From assembly GCA_020433785.1 (NCBI GenBank), contig JAGRCC010000129.1, forward strand, positions 1-44,328: a DNA stretch of 44,328 nucleotides, given 5' to 3'. Positions 33,959 to 42,691 of this stretch are shown piece after piece. Numbering within the stretch: position 1 is the stretch's first letter; each line of letters opens with the position of its first letter. This DNA is from Anaerolineae bacterium (lineage in GTDB: Bacteria; Chloroflexota; Anaerolineae; 4572-78; J111). The notes below the pieces were generated by a model. The model made no database searches, was not told the origin of the DNA, and saw only the letters and a program-made list of their open reading frames with translations. Both the position numbers and the translations under genes were made by a program.

Positions 33959-35216
33959 CTCAGCGCCATTCAGTAGTATACGAAATAAAACGGCATAAAA
34001 AGATAACAAAAGTTGTAAAAAGGAGGCCAGCCAGGCAAACTAAAGGCAAAAACCACAAAATCAAAGTTAAGGTAGGCCAAAATGAGTGGCGAACACCTCG
34101 AAAACAGGGTTTATGAGTTGCTAAATAGGCATTTAAGCCATCGACCCTTTCACCTAAGGCGATTAGCCAGCGTATGTAGTGGTATGCAATTGGCAAGAAC
34201 GACCCAATTACCCCAGGTGGCCAATTGGCTAAATAAAGAGACCCAACGAGACAGTCGAGAACAGTTTCTGAAGCGGTTTCTGCTATCGCCTTATTTCAAT
34301 CAGGAGGCGGCCTATCATCCGTTGGTCAAAGCCGCGTTAAGCAGTTATAAAGCACCCCAATGGCATTTGATTTTGGATCGCACCAATCTGGATAAACATC
34401 GCCTGGATCTGCTCATGATTTCGTTAGCCTTTCGCAAACGGGCAATCCCATTGGGGTGGCAAGTTCGTCCCTTTGGGGGGACCGGCTCACGGAGCCAAAT
34501 TCAGTTTCTGGAGCGCATAATGCCCCTCATTCCAGCCCAGCAACAGGTCATTGTCCACGGTGATACCGAGTTTTGTTCTGTGCCTATGATGCGCTATATT
34601 CGCCCCCATCCCGGCTGGGATTTTATCTTGGCTCAGAAGAAAAAGACCTACTTTCAAACCAGTGATGGAGCCTGGGTCTACTTGGCAGATTTGGTCATCA
34701 AACCGCGTCACCCTATTTATCGGGCCAACCTGACATGGACCAAGCACCATCAGTATCAATCCGTCAACTTGTTTGCCTTTTATTCACCCCATCAAAGTAG
34801 CCCGACAGGGACCAAATATAAGGTGCGCTACTGTGCCACTTCCTTGCCAATTGCTCACACCCTGCGCCGTGTTGGTCGGCGGCGGTGGGGCATTGAATGT
34901 ATGTTTCGTGACTATAAATCTTCCGGCTGGCACATTGATCAATCGGGCTTACAACAGCCTGCTCAGACCGAAACGTTGCTGGTTTTGCTCAGTATCAACT
35001 ACTTATGGGCCACTGTTTTGGGCCGCTGGCTCTGTAAATCGGGTCGTCGGGCTGAAGTTGATACCAAAAAAAGCGTCATTTCTCTCATTTTCGCCTTGGC
35101 GCTGATTGGCTCATTCATCAACACAACATCGGTGGTTTTATCCCGATTGACCTTAATCTTTACCATTAATCCCTTCTTACCCCTTCTTTTTTCGCATATT
35201 ACTGAACGGCGGTGAG
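33959..35216 (+). mobile_element. Complete IS4-family insertion sequence, 1258 bp
   Basis: The left end begins CTCAGCGCCATTCAGTAG and the right end, on the opposite strand, CTCACCGCCGTTCAGTAA; the first 27 positions match at about 23. An 11-bp direct repeat flanks both ends. The single transposase gene (34082-35215) fills the element, and its stop codon lies inside the right inverted repeat. With intact ends, target duplication and DDE frame it is probably recent and possibly active. It lies upstream of the EPS operon and interrupts no recognisable gene. Confidence 0.93.
34082..35215 (+). CDS. IS4-family DDE transposase
   Basis: The product is 377 residues. The catalytic triad is readable as Asp99 (LILDRTN), Asp161 (IVHGDTEF) and Glu272 in RRWGIECMFRDYKSSG, which also satisfies the R-x3-E-x6-K pattern of the IS4 group (Arg268, Glu272, Lys279). 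The beta-strand insertion usual in this family lies between Asp161 and Glu272. The enzyme cuts and joins the ends of its own element. An AAGGTAGG ribosome site lies five bases before the ATG. No internal stop or frameshift is present. Confidence 0.93.
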   Translation: MSGEHLENRVYELLNRHLSHRPFHLRRLASVCSGMQLARTTQLPQVANWLNKETQRDSREQFLKRFLLSPYFNQEAAYHPLVKAALSSYKAPQWHLILDRTNLDKHRLDLLMISLAFRKRAIPLGWQVRPFGGTGSRSQIQFLERIMPLIPAQQQVIVHGDTEFCSVPMMRYIRPHPGWDFILAQKKKTYFQTSDGAWVYLADLVIKPRHPIYRANLTWTKHHQYQSVNLFAFYSPHQSSPTGTKYKVRYCATSLPIAHTLRRVGRRRWGIECMFRDYKSSGWHIDQSGLQQPAQTETLLVLLSINYLWATVLGRWLCKSGRRAEVDTKKSVISLIFALALIGSFINTTSVVLSRLTLIFTINPFLPLLFSHITERR

Positions 35217-35227
35217 ATTCGAGGGTT
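35217..35227. repeat. Right target-site duplication of the IS element
   Basis: ATTCGAGGGTT, identical to 33948-33958. Confidence 0.9.
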
Positions 35228-35232
35228 TTAGA

Positions 35233-35293
35233 CAGGCTCCGCCGGTCCGACACTTCTTTCATCAAGTGACAGATTATGAGGCAGGCTCCGCCG
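35233..35293. repeat. 12-bp direct repeat right of the IS element
   Basis: CAGGCTCCGCCG occurs at 35233-35244 and again at 35282-35293. Short and possibly coincidental, or remnant of repeated mobile-element ends. Confidence 0.4.
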
Positions 35294-35336
35294 TCCAAGT
35301 GCATTCTGCACCTGGCGACCGACAACAATTATGACT

Positions 35337-35406
35337 AATCTCTGGAGCGATGGCTACAACAGAGATTATTTGTAGACAATCAGGTGACAGTAAAGCTAAT
35401 CACCTG
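35337..35406. other. Two consecutive hairpins in the gene-free region
   Basis: AATCTCT (35337-35343) pairs with AGAGATT (35361-35367), and CAGGTGA (35381-35387) pairs with TCACCTG (35400-35406), both perfect. The second includes ACAATCAGGTGAC (35376-35388), which recurs at 35874-35886 inside the candidate small RNA. No protein is encoded. Confidence 0.45.
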
Positions 35407-35797
35407 TTTCTGATAAGGTTCATGTACAAGCTATCACTATTCAACAGGCAACAACTACCCGCGTAGTCTCTACCTGACCTAGGCGAAAGTCGTAACTCTT
35501 TTATCCTTATACCCGTAATTGTTGCTTAAGTTACCAGTCTTTCAAACGCGAATATTCTACGCTTCACAAACAGAACGAGTCTTGATACAATTCGTTTAAG
35601 AAGGCAAAATGGTAGCTTTAAAGCTTATTTCAAAACCGAGCCAGAAGTTATTATTTGTATTTATGTTATATGGGTACTTAGACCAGGGAGGGGCCAAGCT
35701 TTAGACCTAGGATGGATTCCAAAGCGATAATGCCGTCAAAAAACTCTACACCTTGCCAAGTTTTTCTGCAGAGTTTAAATAGGTATAACCACATACC

Positions 35798-35826
35798 TTG
35801 ACAGACGTATCTAATTCAGTTAGAAT
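35798..35826 (+). promoter_or_regulatory. Strong consensus promoter with no downstream gene
   Basis: A perfect TTGACA (35798-35803), 17-bp spacer and TAGAAT (35821-35826) give predicted transcription from about 35833. The next signal is an intrinsic terminator at 35946-35977, with no open frame in between. Confidence 0.7.
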
Positions 35827-35840
35827 CACACCATGTGATT
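35824..35840. promoter_or_regulatory. Palindromic operator over the -10/start of the small-RNA promoter
   Basis: AATCACA-CCA-TGTGATT is a perfect 7-bp inverted repeat with a 3-bp centre. It overlaps the -10 box and predicted start, the classic position for a repressor site. Confidence 0.55.
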
Positions 35841-35978
35841 GGGTCAAATACAAAACGCTTCCTAGATTGTAAAACAATCAGGTGACCGTGAGTCCGATTT
35901 ACTGGACCTAAATCGACTCATCATAGTATTTGATCTAGTACCCTGTGAGCTGGTCATTTTAGACCAGCTCATTTTTTA
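35833..35978 (+). ncRNA. Candidate structured small RNA, about 145 nt
   Basis: It is bounded by the 35798 promoter and the 35946 terminator. A closing helix joins TCAAATAC (35844-35851) to GTATTTGA (35926-35933), with GGG (35841-35843) facing CCC (35941-35943) after a 7-nt bulge. Inside, CCTAGATTGT (35861-35870) folds onto ACAATCAGG (35874-35882) with one bulged A. GTCC/GGAC (35892-35895/35904-35907) is a weaker stem. It is coded in the gene-free tract between the IS4 element and the NarL-type regulator. I recognise no known RNA family. Expression is not shown. Confidence 0.5.
35946..35977 (+). terminator. Strong intrinsic terminator of the candidate small RNA
   Basis: TGAGCTGGTC (35946-35955) pairs perfectly with GACCAGCTCA (35962-35971) around a 6-nt loop and is followed by six T residues. 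Confidence 0.85.
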
Positions 35979-36740
35979 TTATTTACTTGTTTTCTATCAA
36001 AACAAAAAATCCATCAATGAATGGTAAATTATCCTAAAAAGTAACGACCAATAGGACGGTCTCATTAAACTAACTAATCGTAGGTTATTTAAGGAGCCTG
36101 GATGAAAGCGTAAAAATGGTAATTATCCCTAACCTTAGCATAATAAATAGGATCACAAATGCAAGGTTTACGTGGGTAGTTAGCATAGTAGATATGTGGC
36201 AGTGGACCCACCGTCATTTGTAATGACGCTTTAGGGATCGACATTTGTTTCCAATTTCAAAATTTGTTGAGCGGTTACCCGCTTAATTGGAATACACCTG
36301 ATTATCTACATTCGACCAGAATATTAGCAGCTTTTAAATGAGCAAGTATTTAGTCATTAAGATTTGTCGTGGTTAACTGAATTCTGTCGTAGATGTTGTA
36401 ATCAAGTCGATATGGGTGAGGTACTCCATTAATATTAGTAGGATAAAATATGAAGCCTGTAAGAGTACGTTAAAAAAAAAGTTAGAATTTATTTGATTAG
36501 TGAGAACCTTTGTAATGACCAATTTAGTTAATTTTTAGTGGTGGGATCTTTGGCAAAGAATTCGTAAACAAAACTCGACAACCATGATAACATTTTACTA
36601 AGACCTTGCCCACTCCCGAAAGTCATATTCTCTTTAGTAGATTTTGCCTATTTATAAATAAGCCAATTGGCTGGTAGACATCTATAACTTTAGATATAGA
36701 TGCAAACCATTAAACCCAGAATATCTCTGACTGAACCCAT
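35979..36740. other. A/T-rich gene-free tract with short palindromes
   Basis: No open frame with recognisable content on either strand. Small perfect inverted repeats are CGTCATT/AATGACG (36212-36228), AGCCAATTGGCT (36661-36672) and CATCTATA/TATAGATG (36679-36702). The tract may be decayed DNA next to the IS element. Confidence 0.5.
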
Positions 36741-36775
36741 AAAAAAAGTGAGAATTAGGTACTAATTCTCACTTT
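36741..36775 (-). terminator. Intrinsic terminator of the NarL-type operon
   Basis: AAAGTGAGAATTAG (36745-36758) and its complement (36762-36775) form a 14-bp stem with a 3-nt loop. On the minus strand the stem is followed by T residues (A run at 36741-36747). Confidence 0.85.
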
Positions 36776-36788
36776 ATAACAAATAGAT

Positions 36789-37454
36789 TTAATGGGCGTA
36801 ACGACTTCTCTGGTCGGGCGAGATCAACCCCATATCGATGGCTCGTAGTGTGGCTTCAGTTCGACTTTTAACCCCTAGCTTATCAAGAATATGACTTACG
36901 TGTATCTTAACCGTACCCTCGCTTATGGTCAATTCTTCTGCTACGCTCCTATTCGTCAACCCTTTACCTACCAATTTCAGAATTTCTTGTTCACGCTCAG
37001 TAAGAGATTTATCACCATTACCATTGATTTGCTGGGTTAGGTCTTGTAACAGAGTTTTGCTCACGCTTGGATGAAGGGGCATGCCCCCTTTTTGTACCGT
37101 TGTTATAGCCCGCAGCAAAGCCGGTCCATCAGCATCTTTTAACAGGTAACCGTGGGCGCCGGCTTTCATAGCTGATTTGACCTTATCCTCATCATTAAAT
37201 GTCGTCAAAACAATGATATTGGTTTTAGGCACACAGCTTCTTAATTGGGCGATGGCTTGAATGCCGTCGCCGTTAGGCATGACCAGATCCATCAGAATCA
37301 AATCAGGTTTTAAAAGCTTAGCCTGGCCAACAGCCTCATAGCCGCTGGCAACCTCGCCGACAACCTCAATAGATGGCTCGGTATCCAAAAATAACCGGAT
37401 ACCTTTACGAACAATCACATGATCGTCCACCAATAAAAGCCGAGTTCGTTTCAT
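36789..37454 (-). CDS. NarL/FixJ-family response regulator
   Basis: The product is 221 residues. The receiver domain (1-120) has Asp10-Asp11, phospho-acceptor Asp56 (LILMDLVMP), Thr85 and Lys106 (GYLLKDAD). The LuxR-type helix-turn-helix (about 150-212) has LTEREQEILKLVGKGLTNRS and EGTVKIHVSHILDKLGVKSR. Phosphorylation should trigger dimerisation and DNA binding. Its partner is the kinase encoded 140 bases upstream on the same strand. No target promoter is evident, though the palindrome-bearing small-RNA promoter lies about 1 kb beyond its 3' end. Confidence 0.95.
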   Translation of the reverse strand: MKRTRLLLVDDHVIVRKGIRLFLDTEPSIEVVGEVASGYEAVGQAKLLKPDLILMDLVMPNGDGIQAIAQLRSCVPKTNIIVLTTFNDEDKVKSAMKAGAHGYLLKDADGPALLRAITTVQKGGMPLHPSVSKTLLQDLTQQINGNGDKSLTEREQEILKLVGKGLTNRSVAEELTISEGTVKIHVSHILDKLGVKSRTEATLRAIDMGLISPDQRSRYAH

Positions 37455-37594
37455 AGTTTTTAAATGAATAGCCTAACTAAGACGACGGTTTAATCCTTCT
37501 AAATACCTTATTAGTACTAGAGTACGGGGAATCTTTAGGAATCATATAAGAAAAACATCAGAAAATGGTTAGAGTTTAACTGCTCATATTCGGG

Positions 37595-39514
37595 CTACAA
37601 TTCCCGATTTGAGTTATTTTGCGGAATCCGAATGGTTATTTGGGTACCCCAACCTGGTTTGGTTTGTACTGTTAAAGAGCCTTCCAGCAACTCCACTCTT
37701 TCGCTTAGGCTTCGCAACCCCATTGAAACGTGATGATCAGCTGATGGATAAATGAAACCCACTCCTTTATCTTCAATCATTAAAATAATGTCATTTGCCT
37801 CTTTGGTCAGAATAACCTTGGCCTGATTAACATGAGCATGTTTGATAATATTCCATAACCCTTCCTTTGTTATGTAGTACAGATGTTCAACCTGGCTCCC
37901 GACAAGCCTTATGTTCGAGTTGATAATTAAGTCGACCTTAAAATCAAATAATTTTTCCAACGAATCACAGTATTGCGCCAGGGCCATATCCAACCGTTTC
38001 TCATCAACATCCGCGGGATACAGTTCATGAAAATGAGCCCGAATTTCAGCTAATGTAGTTTGCGAAAGAGCATGGATCAATTCAATCGACTTCTTGGCCT
38101 TGAGGGTTAGCGCTTGATCGGTGTACCTGAGCGCAGCTTGGGCCGCCATGCCAATGCTGTATATCGACTGCGTAACAGAGTCATGTAATGTTTGGGCTAA
38201 TCTATGTCTTTCTTGTTTGATAGCCAGTTCCCGATTTTGAATATGTAAATCCGCATTATACAAGGCCAGTGCCACCTGGCTGGCAAACAAATGAATGATT
38301 GGTGTATCGCGTTCCTTGAAGAAATCTTTATTTTTGCTCCAAAGAAGAAGTAAACCTAATGTTTTATCACGCACCTTTAGAGGCACCCACCGCAATGAGT
38401 TAATTTCGGAGGAAGACAAAAATTGGCTAATAGCCCGCACCTGATCATTTTGAGGATAGCTACTGAACTGCGTTTTATGGGTGGTCAATACAGTCTCAGC
38501 CATCGATCCCTTAATGGTCAATAGTGAATTGACTTTTACATGAGCATCAGGGCCGCTCACACTAACAACTTTGAGAGTATCGCGGTCATTACTCCACAGT
38601 AACGCAGCCACGCCATCGGCATTCGTAAGATGTCTAGTTTGGGTCGTGACAAAATCTAACAGATCCTCCAGGTTCGCATTATTGACCAACTCTTCAGTGG
38701 TAAAGAGGACACTTTGAATTTCCGAAAGTAACCGCTGTTCGCTAACGGACAGCAACTCAGCCGTTGTATTCATTTCGACACTATCGACCGAGTTGATACA
38801 AACCCCGGTAATTCGACCCTCGTCGTTGAAAACCGGACTAAAAGAGAAGTGCAGCCACTGTTTTTTACCCCCATTCATCATCCGCTGCATGACGGTCACG
38901 GTCTCCCCCTGCAAAACTCGTCCCACATTTTCCTCAAAATTTTCCCGGTCTTTCTCCGATACCAGCTCGTGGGCCGGGCGCCCTCGCTCAAGGGGTCTGC
39001 CCGAAATGAGTTTCATTCTTTCAGAGGCGGCTTTGTTGAAAATTTTGATGTTGCGACTTTGATCAACGAGAATTTGAATTTGAAGGCTAGAATTAGAGAT
39101 GGCCATTAGGTCGGCTTGAGACTCTTTCAAGATTTTTTCAGCCTGGTGGTGGCGAAGCGCCGTCTTAATAGAAACCAACAAAGTTTCGATGGTAAATGGT
39201 TTTATAATGTAGACAAACGATTCAGTATAGATATCGCTTCGCAAGGCCTCCTCATTGCTGTAGGTCAGTAAACAGACAATCGGAATATCAAACTGATGGT
39301 AGATCTGCCTAGCTGTTTCCATCCCGGTCCTTGTTTTATCTAAATCAACTCCCATAAGGACCAATTCGGGCCGTTTTTCTCTCGATATATCCATTGCGTT
39401 CATATCAGATGTAATACTATCAACTACTTCATACTCCAACTGTTCAAGTGAACGTTTGATATTCGACGCGGTAATCATATCATCTTCAATAACGAGAATT
39501 TTTGACTTGACCAT
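37595..39514 (-). CDS. Soluble sensor histidine kinase: degenerate REC, PAS, GAF, HisKA_3, HATPase
   Basis: The product is 639 residues from the ATG at 39514 (AAGG eight bases upstream; the TTG at 39535 has none). A receiver-like domain covers 5-121, with Glu10-Asp11-Asp12 and Lys105 kept, but the phospho-acceptor position is Gly55 (LVLMGVDLD). A PAS domain (about 136-248), a GAF domain (263-423) and a NarX-type dimerisation region follow, with His444 in RHRLAQTLHDSVTQSIYSI. The HATPase is at 538-633 (Asn in EGLWNIIKHA, then EDKGVGF and GLRSLSERVELLEG). There are no membrane segments, so it senses a cytoplasmic or diffusible signal. It should phosphorylate the NarL-type regulator downstream. 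Confidence 0.93.
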   Translation of the reverse strand: MVKSKILVIEDDMITASNIKRSLEQLEYEVVDSITSDMNAMDISREKRPELVLMGVDLDKTRTGMETARQIYHQFDIPIVCLLTYSNEEALRSDIYTESFVYIIKPFTIETLLVSIKTALRHHQAEKILKESQADLMAISNSSLQIQILVDQSRNIKIFNKAASERMKLISGRPLERGRPAHELVSEKDRENFEENVGRVLQGETVTVMQRMMNGGKKQWLHFSFSPVFNDEGRITGVCINSVDSVEMNTTAELLSVSEQRLLSEIQSVLFTTEELVNNANLEDLLDFVTTQTRHLTNADGVAALLWSNDRDTLKVVSVSGPDAHVKVNSLLTIKGSMAETVLTTHKTQFSSYPQNDQVRAISQFLSSSEINSLRWVPLKVRDKTLGLLLLWSKNKDFFKERDTPIIHLFASQVALALYNADLHIQNRELAIKQERHRLAQTLHDSVTQSIYSIGMAAQAALRYTDQALTLKAKKSIELIHALSQTTLAEIRAHFHELYPADVDEKRLDMALAQYCDSLEKLFDFKVDLIINSNIRLVGSQVEHLYYITKEGLWNIIKHAHVNQAKVILTKEANDIILMIEDKGVGFIYPSADHHVSMGLRSLSERVELLEGSLTVQTKPGWGTQITIRIPQNNSNREL

Positions 39515-40106
39515 GATTATAGCCTTGACCGGCAAGCACCATTGCTTCTTTGAATAAAACGATGGATAAAATTGATATTTCTAAAAAGATGAAGGGGTAA
39601 AATAAGACTGAACACTATATAGAGGAACCATTGGCCCGAACTGTTATTAACAAAAAACAATCGCTGTTGAACAGAATAAAAAGCTGACGGCGTGCGTAAA
39701 GGAGACCTTATAGTCGGCTAAAGGTGGAAAATTTACTTCTGATGTAAGTTTTAACAATTGCTACAGCTAATCGGGCCTGTTTACATTGTATCTAAAGCTT
39801 TTTTCATGGCAAATGAACGCGTTATAGCCCTTTCTAAACTATTGATCACATAACTTCGTTTTGTATATGTTCTCAAGGACTCGTTTACAACAAAGTTAGA
39901 AAGTCTTCTGGCAAACCTTTTAACCTCTCTTCACCTATGGTATACTGAATCTAATTCACACCCATTTCCCATCAATACAGTCTCAACGACCATCGCACCA
40001 CTTCAACTAGCCTTAATACCTCTTGGGCCTAACCAAGCTATTTCAAAGTTGACGAAAAAATTTCAAGCTGTAGATCCGGCTGCGGTCCTACACCGCCGAG
40101 GTAAAA
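39515..40106. other. Divergent intergenic region between two signalling operons
   Basis: This 592-base gap has no gene. It carries an extended -10 element (TGG-TATACT, 39938-39946) for the rightward kinase gene. It also has a weak minus-strand TATAGT (39614-39619, no matching -35) for the leftward kinase-regulator pair. The leader of the rightward gene would be about 150 nt. Confidence 0.45.
39938..39946 (+). promoter_or_regulatory. Extended -10 promoter element for the PAS kinase gene
   Basis: TGG followed by TATACT. The -35 region is poor (TTTTAA around 39918), as allowed for extended -10 promoters. Confidence 0.4.
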
Positions 40107-42113
40107 ATGAATAAAGTCCCCACCGTTTGTGGCTGGTTTGTTATTATTCTGTGCGCGATCGTCTGGAGCGGCTGGCAATTCGATATCCCTATCCTGCGCA
40201 CGCTATTGCCATCCGCTCCCGTTACCACCCCTCTCACGATGCTCATTCTGTTGATGCTAAGTATAGCGCTGCTCATCTCCCATAAGGTTGTCACCGAGCC
40301 GGCCGCAGCCCAGTGGATTTGGGTCTGCTGGGCCTTAGTCGGGGCAGCCGTGCTGGCTGGTGTGTGGACGGGATTACAGTATATTTTCCGATTGGGGCCT
40401 AATCTGGAAGTTATCCTGTACCCGCAACTGGTCACCCAAGAAGGCGGTATTTTTCCAGGCCGGCCTTCACCCCATACCGTTATCAGCACGATTTTGGTGG
40501 GATTATCAATTGCTGCCTCTCCCTTACCAAGTCAATTCCATAAGCGCTTGACCATGATACTGGGCCTGACGGGTTTGAGTATCGCCTGGTTGGCCCTGTT
40601 CGGTTACGCCAGTTTGACCAATCCGTTCTATGCGGTGCCCGGCAATCCGGAAACCGGTATGTCGCCTTTAACCGCGCTGGGCATTGTGGCCTTGGTCGTG
40701 GGCGTAATTGGGCTGCGTCCTAACGAGGGCTTCATGCATTTGCTCACCAATTCTTCATCAGGGGGGCAACTGGTCAGGCTTCTGTTACCGGTGGCCATGG
40801 TCGCCCCTTTAATTTTCGGGTGGATCATCTATTCTGGCGGCGCAGCCAACGTGTTAGGTCCGGCCGTTCTATTTTCCTTGAGTTGGGGCGGAATCAGCCT
40901 GCTCTTTATGGCGCTGGTCATCTGGCAAAGTTTTAGTCTTCATTATCATGATATAGAACGAGAGAAGGCCGCCGAAGAAAACCGGCGCTTATTTCACCAA
41001 ATCCAAGAGGCCGAAGCAAAGTTTCGAACTATCTTAGAAGCCGCGCCCGATGCCATCGTTATTATTAACGAAAATGGCCGGATAGTGCTGGTTAACGCCC
41101 AGACGGAACTATTATTCGGATATAAACGCGCAGAATTGCTTAACCAACCGGTTGAGCAGCTCATGCCGCATCACTTTCAAGACGCACATTTTCATCACCG
41201 ACGCCAGTATCTGTCTAATCCTCAAGTCCGCCCCATGGGCAATGGTCTTGAGCTATTTGGGTTGCGCCACGACGGTGGTGAATTTCCGGTGGAAGTAAGT
41301 TTAAGCCCCCTGGAAACGGCGGAAGGCCGCCTGATTACGGCTATCATCCGCGATGTTACCGAAAAAAATCAGGCCGCCAATCAGATCAAACGGTATAATA
41401 TCCAACTCAAACACCAGGCCGAAGCTCTGGAGCAGAGCAACCTGGAACTGCAACAATTTGCCTATGTCGCGGCGCATGATCTACAAGCGCCGTTACGCAC
41501 GATTAACGGCTTTATGCAGTTACTGCAACATCACTACCAGGGCCGGTTCGATGAACGAGCCGATGACTGGATTAATCGCGCCGTTAACAGTACCAAACAA
41601 CTGGAAATGGTTATTTACGATATCCTGGCCTACTCCCGAGTTGATGCTCAAACCCGCCCTTTCGAGCCAACGTCTCTCAATGAAATCTTCGACGAACTCA
41701 CCACAATGCTGACCACCACTATCCGGGAAGCCCGCGCTCGCGTCACCCGAGACAATCTGCCCACCGTTATAGGTGACCGCCCCCAGTTGACCCAGGTTCT
41801 GCAAAACCTCATTGGAAACGGCTTAAAGTATCACAGCGATCTGCCGGCCCACATTCATATCTCCGCTAAAAAAGAGGACGAGCACTGGCTTATTGCAGTC
41901 CGCGATAACGGGATAGGGATCGAACGGCAGCACCACCAACGTATTTTCGAAATCTTTCGCCGGCTGCACTCCCAGCAAGAATATCCCGGCTCGGGCATTG
42001 GCTTAGCCGTCTGTCGGCGCGTAGCCCAGCGTCACGGCGGCAAGATCTGGGTTGAATCTGAGCTGGGGCGGGGCAGTACCTTTTATTTTACCCTTGCTGA
42101 AATACCTCAGTAA
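40107..42113 (+). CDS. Membrane-bound PAS-domain sensor histidine kinase
   Basis: The product is 668 residues. Seven or eight membrane segments occupy 8-275. A coiled linker (281-305) leads to a PAS domain (about 303-420, FRTILEAAPDAIVIINENGR and VEVSLSPLE). A second coiled coil is followed by HisKA with His457 in FAYVAAHDLQAPLRTINGF, the phytochrome-type subclass. The HATPase (about 550-665) has NLIGNGLKYH, DNGIGIERQHHQRIFEIF and GSGIGLAVCRR. A GAGGT site precedes the ATG. It is followed 14 bases later by an Rcp1-like regulator, a common partner of this kinase subclass. The signal is unknown. Confidence 0.93.
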   Translation: MNKVPTVCGWFVIILCAIVWSGWQFDIPILRTLLPSAPVTTPLTMLILLMLSIALLISHKVVTEPAAAQWIWVCWALVGAAVLAGVWTGLQYIFRLGPNLEVILYPQLVTQEGGIFPGRPSPHTVISTILVGLSIAASPLPSQFHKRLTMILGLTGLSIAWLALFGYASLTNPFYAVPGNPETGMSPLTALGIVALVVGVIGLRPNEGFMHLLTNSSSGGQLVRLLLPVAMVAPLIFGWIIYSGGAANVLGPAVLFSLSWGGISLLFMALVIWQSFSLHYHDIEREKAAEENRRLFHQIQEAEAKFRTILEAAPDAIVIINENGRIVLVNAQTELLFGYKRAELLNQPVEQLMPHHFQDAHFHHRRQYLSNPQVRPMGNGLELFGLRHDGGEFPVEVSLSPLETAEGRLITAIIRDVTEKNQAANQIKRYNIQLKHQAEALEQSNLELQQFAYVAAHDLQAPLRTINGFMQLLQHHYQGRFDERADDWINRAVNSTKQLEMVIYDILAYSRVDAQTRPFEPTSLNEIFDELTTMLTTTIREARARVTRDNLPTVIGDRPQLTQVLQNLIGNGLKYHSDLPAHIHISAKKEDEHWLIAVRDNGIGIERQHHQRIFEIFRRLHSQQEYPGSGIGLAVCRRVAQRHGGKIWVESELGRGSTFYFTLAEIPQ

Positions 42114-42127
42114 AAGGAGACCTATTG

Positions 42128-42583
42128 ATGAACGATTTACCAATCAACCCCAAACCCATCGAGATTTTGCTCGTCGAAGATAACGAGGATGATGTCATCC
42201 TGACCCGGGAAGGCTTCGCGCTGGCCAAACTTAGGGTCAGGCTTCATCACGTACCCAACGGGCAGGAATGTCTGGCCTTTCTGCGCAAACAAGGTCGCTA
42301 TGCCGACGCCCCAACGCCCGACCTAATCTTACTCGATTTGAACATGCCCGTAATGGACGGTCGGGAGGTGCTTGAACAGATTGCCGACGACGAAACCCTG
42401 AATCATCTACCGATCGTCATCCTCACTACTTCGGCTGCGGAGCAGGATATCTTAAACATGTACAAGCTTCGCTGTAGCTCCTACATTGTCAAGCCGGTAG
42501 ACTTTGCTCAATTTGTCCGTGTTATCCAAGAGTTCGGCAATTATTGGTTTACCATTGTCGTCCTACCGCATCAAACCAACTAA
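42128..42583 (+). CDS. Single-domain response regulator (Rcp1-like)
   Basis: The product is 151 residues from the ATG at 42128, which follows AGGAG by eight bases; a TTG one codon earlier is rejected. The receiver domain only: VEDNEDD (17-23), phospho-acceptor Asp70 in LILLDLNMP, Thr-Thr in IVILTTSA, and Lys in YIVKPVDF. There is no output domain, so it acts by protein contact. Co-transcription with the preceding phytochrome-type kinase fits the cyanobacterial Cph1-Rcp1 pattern. The C-terminus (GNYWFTIVVLP) is typical of the subfamily. Confidence 0.93.
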   Translation: MNDLPINPKPIEILLVEDNEDDVILTREGFALAKLRVRLHHVPNGQECLAFLRKQGRYADAPTPDLILLDLNMPVMDGREVLEQIADDETLNHLPIVILTTSAAEQDILNMYKLRCSSYIVKPVDFAQFVRVIQEFGNYWFTIVVLPHQTN

Positions 42584-42589
42584 CAACCC

Positions 42590-42674
42590 GGTCAGGACTT
42601 ACGCCAAAGTCAGGTGACAGCCACTTATTGTCGGCCAAGTGACTGTCGCGGTCAGAACTCGGTAAGTCCTGACC
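42590..42674. repeat. 85-bp nested palindrome, MITE-like
   Basis: GGTCAGGACTTAC (42590-42602) is perfectly inverted as GTAAGTCCTGACC (42662-42674). Inside, GACAGCCACTT (42616-42626) pairs at 10 of 11 positions with AAGTGACTGTC (42638-42648). The whole can fold into one long hairpin. Terminal sequences of the GGACTTACG type remind me of miniature transposons in other bacteria (memory, unverified). No target duplication is seen. Confidence 0.65.
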
Positions 42675-42691
42675 ATGAAATTTATTGGAGC

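Noticed and set aside
33829..34116. 95-codon ORF overlapping the left end of the IS element
   Set aside because: It crosses the IS boundary and the transposase start and has no family-like content.
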